Shown one piece after another: positions 1-11,500 of a stretch of DNA of 64,000 bases. The translations under genes and the position numbers were made by a program. The DNA is from Chrysaora quinquecirrha (Eukaryota > Cnidaria > Scyphozoa > Semaeostomeae > Pelagiidae). The stretch is from contig JACTAT010000060.1 of assembly GCA_014526335.1 (NCBI GenBank), positions 1,098,319 through 1,162,318 of the forward strand, given 5' to 3'. The notes under the pieces are model-generated. The model made no database searches, was not told where the DNA came from, and worked only from the letters and a program-made list of their open reading frames with translations. The stretch's first letter is position 1. Each line of letters begins with the position of its first letter.

Positions 1-27
1 CTCCTTTTTCAATGATGTTATTTGACA

Positions 28-39
28 ATGATGTTAGTT

Positions 40-70
<31 letters not shown>

Positions 71-166
71 GTAACTAACTAACTAACTAAATACCAACTA
101 ACTAACTAGCCAACTAACTAGCTAGCTAACTAACTAGCTAAGTTACTTACTAACTAACTAACTTAG

Positions 167-234
<68 letters not shown>

Positions 235-245
235 CAACTAACTAG

Positions 246-313
<68 letters not shown>

Positions 314-612
314 TTAACGAATAAACTATCTAACGAATTAACTAACTACTAAGTAACTAACTAACTAACTAGCTAGCTAGCTAGCTAGCTAACTAACTAA
401 CCAATTAACTAAGTAACTAACAAAATAACTAACTAATTAACTAACTAAAAAACTAACTAACTTACTTATTGACGAACTAATTATATTTCTAACTAACAAA
501 TTAACTAACCAACTAATAACTCACTAACTAACTGACACACTCACTAACTAGCTAGCTATCTAGCTAGCTAACTAACTAACTAACTAACTAACTAGCTAAC
601 TAACTTGGACTT
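28..612. repeat. (AACT)n tetranucleotide block, left edge
   Basis: A nearly uninterrupted run of the tetranucleotide AACT (CTAA on the same strand, TTAG on the other) with scattered substitutions such as AGCT and AAGT. It lies in an intron of the PDZ gene, whose first visible exon starts at 1150. The same repeat appears in the opposite orientation at 2041-2620 and in this orientation at 18715-19440 and 19800-20225. It is not the TTAGGG or TTAGG telomere repeat. Confidence 0.95.
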
Positions 613-621
613 AATGGATGG

Positions 622-1114
622 GGAATTCCCATTGTTGAAAAACTACCATGGCACATGACACACAACCTCCTGAAAATTATCACTTCATACTGTAAATTAA
701 GGGAATAGAATGGAACAATCAGGGGACAGGCATTTCTGAACAACATTTTGAGACTTTACGATCAGACTTGGCCCAAAGCTTCCAGCAACTTTTCAACATT
801 TCACCAGCTGTAAGAACCGATAGAGAGAGGTGAATGAGATATCAGCAATTTCAACGATGTATAACGATTAATTGAAAGGATGTATGGTTGGTTTCTCAGG
901 ATACTCCATAGAAACTCGATGTAAAAGTACAGGATTCCTACAGTTGGTATTCCACGGAACCAGATAGCTGAAAGAATGAAATAACAGCAATGTCCTTACA
1001 CTTGTACAGAAATGCATGACCTCCTGCTGTTGTATTTTATTCCTTTGATCAACAGTATGAAGTGATACTTTTCAGGAGGTATGTCATGGTAATTCATCGA
1101 CTATGGGAATTCTC
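622..1114. mobile_element. MITE-like element with long inverted ends (family A)
   Basis: The left 120 bases (GGAATTCCCATTG..., then CCTCCTGAAAATTATCACTT, CATACTGT) reappear inverted at 1030-1114, ending in ATGGGAATTC. No coding capacity is visible. Further copies of the same sequence lie at 6912-7300 and 7310-7420 inside another intron of the same gene, so it is a dispersed non-autonomous element and not a chance palindrome. The superfamily could not be assigned because target duplications are unclear. Confidence 0.7.
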
Positions 1115-1149
1115 TCTTCCTTACCCATCGCTTTTCTTTTGTTTTCAAG

Positions 1150-1422
1150 GTGATCGAATCGTGGAAATCAATGGGGTTTGTGTTGACGGTCTAACGAAGC
1201 ATCAAGTAAGTATACATAAACAAATATAAACATAAACATGAATAAATGTAAATAAACATATACAAATATATATAAACGAGGAAAATATTTATCTGTTTTT
1301 AATCAGCTGTTGCTTGTTCTTTTCCTTCCCTTTAGGCAGGCGACCTTCTAAAACGAGCAAATGTAATCAATTTATTGTTGGAAAGAAATGCTGTCTACGA
1401 CAATATGGTTATTCCGGAGTCC
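1150..1422 (+). CDS. PDZ domain A, C-terminal half (2 exons)
   Basis: Exon 1150-1205 encodes (G)DRIVEINGVCVDGLTKHQ and exon 1336-1422 starts AGDLLKRANVINLLLER. This is the second half of a PDZ fold: the GD-x-I-x-x-I/V-N-G turn, the alpha-2 helix and the last strand. The carboxylate-binding loop half must be encoded upstream of position 1; nothing coding was found between the (AACT)n block and 1150. The exon lengths (56 and 87 nt) and phases match the corresponding exons of PDZ B (56 and 90) and PDZ C (56 and 84). Confidence 0.88.
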
Positions 1423-2449
1423 GTAAGTCAAAACGATTTTTTGTTTTCACCCTGACATTTGGCCTCTGCCCTCGAGTATATGACCCTTAACCCCACCTCT
1501 GACCTTTGACCTCTGCCCTCGAGTATATGACCTTTAACCCCATCTCTGACCTTTGACTTTTGCTCTTTGACCTCTGAAATCTGCCTTATGACACTTGATT
1601 TTGAGCTATGGCATTAGACTTTTAACAACTTCTAATACACTTTAAATTTTCAGATATGAATTTGTAACGGCCTTTTATTTTATATGAAGGAATATTCTTT
1701 AAAATTCTAAAAATTTATTCCGATTTTCTTTTCAAGGATTTCTTTACAGTCGAGCTTATAAAAAAGAACAACAGTTTTGGTCTGAATTTAGCGGTGAGAT
1801 TTCAATCAATTTTCAACCCAACAAACCCCCGTCTTGTTTTTAAGTTATTCTGTCTGACATTGAGATTCTGTTGCGTTTTAGGGGGGACCAGAGATCGATG
1901 GTATTTACGTAAAAGCATTGCATTCGGGTGGCTCTGCAGCTGAAGATGCGAGAATACAAAAAGGCAATTTATTTTTCTTTTTCTTAAATGTTGTTGCTGA
2001 CATTTTGAATCTGTTCGAAGCTCTGACGTCACGTATGTTGTACTTAGGTGGTTATTTTGTTAGTTGGTAAATTAGTCTGTTATTTTCGTCTTAGCTCGTG
2101 GGTTAGCAAGTTATTCAGTTTTTCCATTGTTTAGTTAGTCTGTTAGTTAGTGAATTAATAAGATACTTAGTTACTAAGTTTGTTTCTTAGCTAGCTAATT
2201 AGCTAACTAGTTAGTTAGTTCAGTTTTTATTTTAGTTAGCCATTTAGTCAGTTTGTCAGACAGTTAATTGGTTACTAAGTTAGTAAGTTGGTTGGCTACT
2301 TAGTTAGTTAGTGGATCCGTTACTTAGTGTGTTTGTTTGTAAGATAGTTAGTTAGTTATTGAGTTAGTTACTTAGTAGTTAGTTAGTTTGTTAGTTAGTT
2401 AGTTAGTCAGTTAGTTAGTTAGTTAGTTAGTTAGTAAGATAGTTAGTTA

Positions 2450-2546
<97 letters not shown>

Positions 2547-5500
2547 ATTAGTTAGTTGGTTAGTTAAATAGTTAAATTTTAGTTAGATAGTTGATTAGTT
2601 AGTAAGCTAGCTAATAGACCAATGCTTTCTCTCGATGTTTCCGCACCTCGAGGCTTATTTTGGCTTTTTTCCGACTCTCCTAATTCTTCATCAACGATCA
2701 CGAATCAGATTCGCTCACCACTTGACCTTCATTGTCTTCATGTGCTGTTAATTTTTGTTTTAGGAGACAGAATAGTTGCGATCAACGGGACAATAATTGA
2801 TGGAATGACACGACAACAGGTCTGTAATTTGTAGTTTTATGCAATCATGTAAAAAAGCTGAACCTGCTTGCAGTAGTTGTGTCCATTTTCAATGCGGCAT
2901 TCCTGGTTATTCCTGGTTATTAGCTAGTGACGTAACCTCTAACACAGATATCAAATTAGCATGCTTAACCTCACAAAGTAGGAAATAGAAAATAAAAGCC
3001 AAGCAAAAGCAAAAATGCCACAATAATGCTGACAATAAACGCGGTTCGCTTTCTCCTCAGTTTCAAATATGTTATTAAAATCAGCAAGACAGCATTGACC
3101 GTAAGAGTGGTCTTGAAAAGAGATTGATAATGAGTGGTACAGATTTGCTTTTGAAAATCCGAGACACACGAGGCAAGACTAATGGTGCAAAAGCGTTAGT
3201 TATCTTACTAGTCATCACGGTACGTTTTAGTTGATATCCAAGCAAATGTAAGCAGAGATCATCAGCGAACCTAAAAGGAGATCAGTTATGGAAACTAATG
3301 CCCATAATTTGGCTTTGAAGAACGATTGAGCAGAGACAAGAAGTGGAAAATCAATAATTTTCTAACCATTTCTCATGGTATTGTTATAACTTTTATTTTA
3401 AGCGAACGTAAACGGAAATCATGAGCGAACTTGAAAGGAGATCAGTAATGGAAAGTAGTGCTATTGATTTGGCTCTGAAGAACCATTGAGCACAGAGGCT
3501 AATAATGGAAAATCAATCATTTTCCCACCATTTCTGATGGTATTGTTATAACATTAACTTTCAGCAAAAGTAAACGGAGATCATGAGCGAACTTGAAAGG
3601 AGATCAGTAATGGAAAGTAGTGGTACTGATTTGGCTCTGAAGAACAATTGAGCACAGAGGCTAATAGTGGAAAATCGATCATTTTCTCGCCATTTCTCAT
3701 GGCTCTGATGATATTGTTATAGTTTTTACTTTGAGCGAACCTAAACGGAGATCATGAGCGAACTTGAAAGGAGATCAATAGTGAAAAGTAGTGCTACCGA
3801 TTTGGCTCTGAAGAACGATTTAGCACAGAGGCTAATAGTTGAAAATCAATCATTTTCTCACCATTTCTCGGGCTATTGTTATAGCTTTTACATTGAGCGA
3901 ACGTAAACGGAGATCATGAGCGAACTTGAAAGGAGATCAATAGTGAAAAGTAGTGGTACTGATTTGGCTCTGAAGAACGATTGAGCACAGAGGCTAATAG
4001 TTGAAAATCAATCATTTTCTCACCATTTCTCGGGCTATTGTTATAGCTTTTACTTTGAGCGAACGTAAACGGAGATCTTGAGCGAACATGAAAGGAGATC
4101 AACATTGAAAAGTAGTGGTACTGATTTGGCTCTGAAGAACGATTGAGCACAGAGGCTAATAGTTGAAAATCAATCATTTTCTCACCATTTCTCATGGTAT
4201 TGTTATAGCTTTTGCTTTGAGCGAACGTAAACGGAGATCTTGAGCGAACATGAAAGGAGGTCAACATTGAAAAGTAGTGGTACTGATTTGGCTCTGAAGA
4301 ACGATTGAGCACAGAGGCTAATAGTTGAAAATCGATCTTTTTCTCGCCATTTCTCATGGTTCTCATGGTATTGTGATAATATTTACTTTGAGCCAACGTA
4401 AACGGAGATCATGAGCGAACTTGAAAGAAGATCAGTAATGGACAGTAGTGCTACTGATTTGGCTCTGAAGAGCCTTTGAGCACAGAGGCTAATAGTTGAA
4501 AATCGATCGTTTTCCCATCAATTCTTATGGTATTGTTATAACATTTACTTTGAGTGAACGTAAACGGAGATCATGAGCGAACTTTAAAGGAGATCAATAA
4601 TGGAAAGTAGTGCTACTGATTTGGCTCTGAAGAGCCTTTGAGCACAGAGGCTAATAGTTGAAAATCGATCATTTTCTCGCCATTTCTCATGGCTCTGATG
4701 ATATTGTTATAGTTTTTACTTTAAGCGAACGTAAACGGAGATCATGAGCGAACTTGAAAGGAAATCAATAGTGAAAAGTAGTGCTACCGATTTGGCTCCG
4801 AAGAACTATTGAGCACAGAGGCTAACAGTTGAAAATCAATCATTTCCTCAACAATTCTCATGGTATTGTTATAGCTTTTGCTTTGAGCGAACGTAAACGG
4901 AGATCTTGAGCAAACTTGAAAGGAGATCAGCATTGAAAAGTAGTGGTACTGATTTGGCTCTGAAGAACGATTGAGCACAGAGGCTAATAGTTGAAAATCA
5001 ATCATTTTCTCACCATTTCTCGTGCTATTGTTATAGCTTTTACTTTGAGCGAACGTAAACGGAGATCTTGAGCGAACTTGAAAGCAGATCAGTAATGAAA
5101 AGTAGTGCTACTGATTTAGCTCTGAAGAGCCATTGAGCACACAGGCTAATAGTTGAAAATCAATCATTTTCTAACCATTTCTCATTGTATTGTTAAAGCT
5201 TTTACTTTAAGCAAACGTAGACTGAGATCATGAGCGAACCTGAAAGGAGATCAACAGTGAAAAGTAGTGCTACCGATTTGGCTCTGAAGAATGATTGAGC
5301 ACAAAGGCTAATAGTTGAAAATCGATCATTTTCTCGCCATTTCTCATGGTTCTCATGGTATTGTTATAACATTTACTTTGACCCAACGTAAACGGAGATC
5401 ATGAGCGAACTTGAAAGGAGATAAATAATGGAAAGTAGTGCTACTGTTTTGGCTCTGAAGAACAATTGAGCACAGAGGCTAATAGTGGAAAATCGATCAT

Positions 5501-8500
5501 TTTCCCACCATTTCTCGTGGTATTGTTATAACATTTACTTTGAGCTAACGTAAACGGAGATCATGAGCGAACTTGAAAGGAGATCAGTAATGGAAAGTAG
5601 TGCTACTGATTTGGCTCTCTCTGAAGAACGATTGAGCACAGAGGCTAATAGTTGAAAATCGATCATTTTCTAACCGCTTCTCATGATATTGTTATAGCTT
5701 TTACTTTGAGCGAACGTAGAAGTAGATCAGGAACGAACCTGAAAGGAGAACACAAATGGAAAGTAGTGCTACTGATTTGGCTGTAAGGAACGATTGAGCA
5801 CAGAAGTGAATCGTTTGATAATATTTTCTCGTTGTACTCTTGCAGCTTTTACTTTTAACGAACGTACACGGGGGTCATGAGCAAACCGAAAGGGAGATCA
5901 GCAAAGGGAACTTTTCTCAAAATATTTTATAGCTATTTAGGAAATTATAGCTATTTTTGATGCATTTTTACTTTTTCAGGCATACGATAAATTGAAAAGC
6001 TCGGTCAATAAAGCGATTCTGTATTTAGAAAGATGCACTATTGGATATGATGTGCCTCCTCTCGATACGGTAATGTTCAAATGATATAGTTAATTTCTTT
6101 TAGTAATTTCCGTCGTAAAGATCAAACATTTTTGGTCAAATATTATATGAGATTTGTTTGTAAATGAAATGTTTGAACGGTTGGTCACTTCGCAAAAGAT
6201 TGTTGATCAATCATTTTTGATGTGCACGTGCAGAGTATGTTCTTTAGCCCTTTGCAACATAAGCAGTATTTTGCGACAAATGTTTAACAGTTTAAACAAT
6301 GTTTAATCATTTGACCAAGGCCTTATTGTGGAAGTTTTAAGTTGTTGCAGTTTTGATTTTTTCTGCAAATGTAAAACGCAACTAGCTCCAACGTAAACGG
6401 AGATCATGAGCGAACTAGAAAGGAGATCAGTAATGGAAAGTAGTGGTACTGATTTAGCTCTGAAGAGCCTTTGAGCACAGAGGCTAATAGTTGAAAATCG
6501 ATCATTTTCCCACCATTTCTCATGACATTGTTATAACAGTTACTTTGAGCAAACGTAAACGGAGATCTTCCGCGAACTTGAAAGGAGATCAGTAATGGAA
6601 AGTAGTGCTACTGGTTTGGTTCTGAAGAGCCAGTGAGCACAGAGGCTAATAATGGAAAACTCCATTCAAATTATGGTGAATTTTATCTCATCTGTGATAA
6701 AAAAGGGATGCAATCTCCTTCTTTTGGGAGTATTCTGCAACGTTCTTGTAAAATGTGTATTATGGTATCAAGAACCTAAATAATCATTTAACCATCTCCA
6801 ATCAAAACTGCCGTTATTCACGTGTCTAATGTCTATCCATAGGTTCTTACAGTTGTTGAGATGGCAAAAGTCGCTGGAAGCTTCGGATTAAGTCTGACGG
6901 TAAAACCTCATTCTATTGTTCAGAAATACCTGACCCCCTGATTCCTCCATTCTCTTCCGTTTATTAACAGTATGAAATGACATTTTCAGGGGGTTATGTG
7001 CAATGATTCAATTCAATTCAAATTCATTTATAAAATACACAATTAATGTATAAGATACAAATTAAAGCAAAAACAATGTGTTTTACGCAACCCAAGAAAA
7101 GCAGGGCTTATCAGGCTTGGGCCGCTAAATTAAAGTTATAATAAAGTTACAAATCAAATCTAAGTTTATGTAAAAAGAAATACAAGAGGATACCATCAAC
7201 TCTGGTTAACTGAAGCTTAGTTAACACAAGCTAAAAATATAAAATCAGAACACAAATTATTCATTAATGGTAATTTATGAACTATGGGAATTCTGTGGTT
7301 TTAAACTATTTTTCAGAGTTACCTGACGCCCTGATGTTCTATTCAATACCTTTAATAAACAGTATGAAATAATATTTTTCAGGAGGTTATATCAGATTTA
7401 CGGTGATTTATCAGCAATTGACATTATCTTATGTTTTAGGGTGGACCAGAATCAGGAGGAATTTTCGTGAGAGCTATGATGCCCGGGGGGTCAGCAGAGA
7501 TCGATGGAAGGGTACAACTTGGTAAGTGTATTCTAAGTATTTTCTGAGACAAATTCAGTGTTAATGCTAACTATGAAAATGCTAGGGTGTGGTAGACTAG
7601 AAGTCTTAGGTCCTTGCCAAAAGGTCAAAAATTTCTGTCAACATTTTTAAATTTGCTTGTCAAGCAATGTTTGACCGTTTGACCACGTCGCAAAGATCGC
7701 ATTTATTCAGTTGTTTCCTTCGAATTGTTTCACCAGCCACCCCATTCTGGAATGCCACATTCGCTTCGCTCTTATTGAAGCGAATCTAAACTCTGGAAAA
7801 ACCTAGAGCGTATCTAAGGCCTAGTTTAGACAGCGCATTTTTGGCGCGGCGAATTAAATTCAGCTTACATCACGAATGATGCGCTGTTAAAGCGCTTTAA
7901 ACTACATGATGGATTTAGACAGCGAATTTAATTCAGAGCGCATTAAAAGAAAAGATATAATTCGCTTGTAATTCGCTTGGAGCAGCGCATTATGAGCGCA
8001 TTTCCGTACAGCGCATTATGAGCGAATGAAATTGACACTTAGACAGATTTTTAGGCAATAATTTAATTGGCTGCGCCCATAATGCGCTGTCTAAACTAGG
8101 CCTAACTGGAAATTTTAGGACATAACCAAACAATCAAACATTAATGTCAAACATTTAAATGAAAACTTGAATTTGAAATTCTGAACAATGTTTAACAATG
8201 TTTCGATTGCTTTGCCACGTCACAAACATTGCTGTTTTGATCGTTTTAAAATATTGTGTGGCGAACAATTGATTTGAAACACTTCAAAAAATTTTTGTTT
8301 TCATCGAATATTTTTTTCTCCAGGCGATAAAGTAACTGAAATAAATGGTATAAGTCTAGAAGGTTGCTCAAAAATGCAGGTAAGGGATGGACCTGAGTTC
8401 GTCGAAACCAGGGGCAGCCCTACGAGGTGGACTAGGGGGCATGTCCACCCCATTATCCCCAAGGATCGATTTTCTAGTTCGTCTAAATTCGACGAAAAAA

Positions 8501-11500
8501 TTAGTGGGACACCGAAACATTAGCTGTAAAAAAGAAGAAAAATTGTAATCGCAATAAAAAGGCGTTTTATGAAACTCAGTAGAATCATGGCCCTATTTTC
8601 GCTTTCTTTTCTCTCCACAATCTGGTGGCTGCCGTCCCCGTAAGAAACTTTCAGAACTATGCCTCAGATCTTGCGAAACTTGTGTTGTAAAGTTTATATT
8701 TTTTATTCTTTCGATAAATATCGTTGTTACTTTGAATTACGTTTTTCAATTTATTTTAGGCCATCGAAATTCTCAAGAACTGCCCACAAACGGCTACGTT
8801 TATTTTGGAGAGATACAAAACATCTCCGAGACGAATTGCTCAGGTAATCTTATTGCATTGCTAATTTCATAACAATATGATGGCCTGAGTTCTGTAATCA
8901 GAGGAGAAGTTGGGCAATTGTACACAGATCTACAATGCACTATTTTTACTCAGATGGTAGCAGAAAAAACCCCTCCCCCCTCAAACAATGTTGATTTTCT
9001 GTGGTTTGGAATATCCCACGAGAACCCGCAATGCATCTTATGAAAGCCCAGACTGTACAAAAAAAGAACAACATTGTTTTGGGGGGAGGGGGTTGATTAT
9101 CTATATTTCCCCGCAAGAAAGGGAAGAAGAGTCGTATTTTTTTAAAAACTACGGGGTTGTTCCAAGGACTTTTGCAGGCATTGTATTTTATAGAGCGAAA
9201 ATTGCAGCTCAAAGCTTTAGGTTTGGCGAAGAAAACCTGTTTTTCCTGTGGCCTGGGTGCAAGGCATGCCAGAATGGCCAGTAACTATATAGCAGATTGG
9301 AATGGGAGTTCCAAATCCCCAAAATTTCAGTTTTAGCCATATGACAGCCTCAGAATGGTACAGAGACCAAGGGGATAACTCAGACAGGAAGACCAAAGAA
9401 CTCGCTCCCTGGCAGTGGGGTATCCAGTTCTGAAGTAGTGAGGTCTGAAAATTTTTTTCCCAGACCAAGCCCTTCAAACTCTCGCAAATGCGGGGAAACG
9501 CCCTCCCCCATGAATTTTACAACGTTTTTGGACAAATCTCGAGGACCATATTTTAGAAAAGTGGGGAGTGGCAAAATATTCCCCCCTTGGGTACGCCAAT
9601 GCTCCCTGGTTAATTGAAACTGCAATGAATATTGAAATTTGATTTTCATTTTATTTTTAGCGAGATGGCCAATTGCCTCACCCATCAAGATCGATGTCAA
9701 CCGGAGCAATGGCATTCAATCTTTCACAACAAAATCTCAGCCAATCACGAACGAGTATCCACAGCCTTGATTCTCATCTGAACCAATCAGCACCAACTTC
9801 TCAGATACCCTCATACTGTACCTTACCAAGGCAAGTTCCCGGACAAAATCAATCCCTGTCAGCATTTCACCCAGTTGTGTCCAAAAGTGCGCCAAATTCC
9901 CCAAGAGCCGAACGGCGAGACATTTCACCAGCAGCTCAACCAATGCAAAGACAGGTGAAAGTTCAGGAACCACAGCTGAAAGGTCACGAGGCACAAATCC
10001 AAGGTTCTGAGTCACAAGTCAAGGGTCATGAGTCACAAGTCAGAGGTTATGCGTCACTAGTCAAAGGTCAGCTAAGGTCGGTTTCACAACCATCTTCACC
10101 AACACAGGCTCAACAAATGATCAATTCAATATATGGAGTGAAATCAAGTAAAGTTTCCGATGCTGATGCCCCCGTCAAAGTACTGCAAACGAGCCCTTCA
10201 ACAGCAGCTCCAACAGGTATAAAGTACAGTATCATTCACAGTTGTCCCTTCTTTTCAGGGGGGTAGCTTAGAGCAAGTCACCCTGCATAATGGACTTGCT
10301 ACAAGTTTATCTTTTGGAAAGGAGAGGAGAGGAAAGACCTTCTTCCCCTCTGCTCTTCAAGCAAGTCCAACTACATAAACAAACTGTAAAATTCTAACTC
10401 TGAATTCTAACTCTGAACCCACATCTGACCCTAACTCTGACCATAACTCTGACCCTAACTCTGACCCTAACTCTGACCCTAACTCTGATCCTAACTCTGA
10501 CCCTAACTCTGACCCTAACTCTGTAGAAGAATATGTTTGCCAAACGGCATTCTGGCGATTGTTTGATCCTCGTTTCATAGTTCTCTCTCTTTTATCAGAC
10601 TCAGTGAACGCGTTCGGTTCGAAAGGAATTGCTACACAAATTCCGGACCAAACCGTTTCCAGGCCTACAGGAGTTCGCACTGCACCTTCAACGCCTTCGA
10701 AACAAGCCGGGCTGCAGTGGATCCCATTGGGCGATAGCTCAACAACAGCTAAAACAAATCGAGGCACAGCAGCAGAAAGAGGCATGTCTGCAGTGACAGC
10801 AACAAGCTCCCAGGTAACTTCAAGCCTACCAATCAAAGGGACTGTTGGAGGGTTGACAGAAGTTATCATGGGCAAGCCTGATTCTGTTTACACCGCTGGG
10901 CAAAGTGGTATGGAGGCGCAGACGCTGCCAAGGACGTTTCGTTCAACAAAGGATAGTTTATTGTCATCGTATGGCTCCAGCACTAGCATATATGCTGCAA
11001 CAAGGTATTATTTTACCCCCGGGAAGGTTTAATCTTACACTAAATTCGATTGCCTTATGGTGTATTTAAGGGGGTTTACTTTACTCATTTGTTCTGTTTT
11101 CAGCAAACAATCAAGCTCTTCGTCGAACCCCCTTGTCACCAACATCAACAGCCAGTCTCTACAGAATCTTAGCTATCAAACTCCACCACAAGTCGGGGGG
11201 ACGCTACCTAAGGCATCATCTCTTGCGATGACGCCTTCTGACAGAGCCAAACAAAGTATCTACGGCCAGAGTTCCGAGCAACAAAAATCTATCATTACGG
11301 CAGAACCAACCAAAAGTACGCCAGCCTCGATTTACAGCACAAATCAACGTGTAGTGACTACAAGTGCGCAGGAGCGAAGTAGGCCTAATGACTTCGCCTC
11401 ACTACATAGCTCAATATATGCGGCAACACAGAACAAATCAGCTCTTAGCGTTATTGTTAGTGGCGCGTCTACCAGCCAAAGCTCAGCTGACATTATCAAA

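Noticed and set aside
28..612. Interstitial telomere
   Set aside because: The repeat is the tetranucleotide TTAG, not TTAGG or TTAGGG, and it drifts into AGCT and AAGT variants.
3914..5005. Long minus-strand frames encoding a repeated peptide (IDFQLLASVLNRSSEPNQY)
   Set aside because: The tandem unit is about 165 bases, a multiple of three, so one open frame is carried through several units. No start context, splice sites or composition support a gene, and units with indels break it.
9673..10875. Antisense frames over the linker exons (9737-10015, 10357-10875 minus)
   Set aside because: They overlap well-supported coding exons and a minisatellite; the antisense ELGS repeat is just the 12-bp unit.
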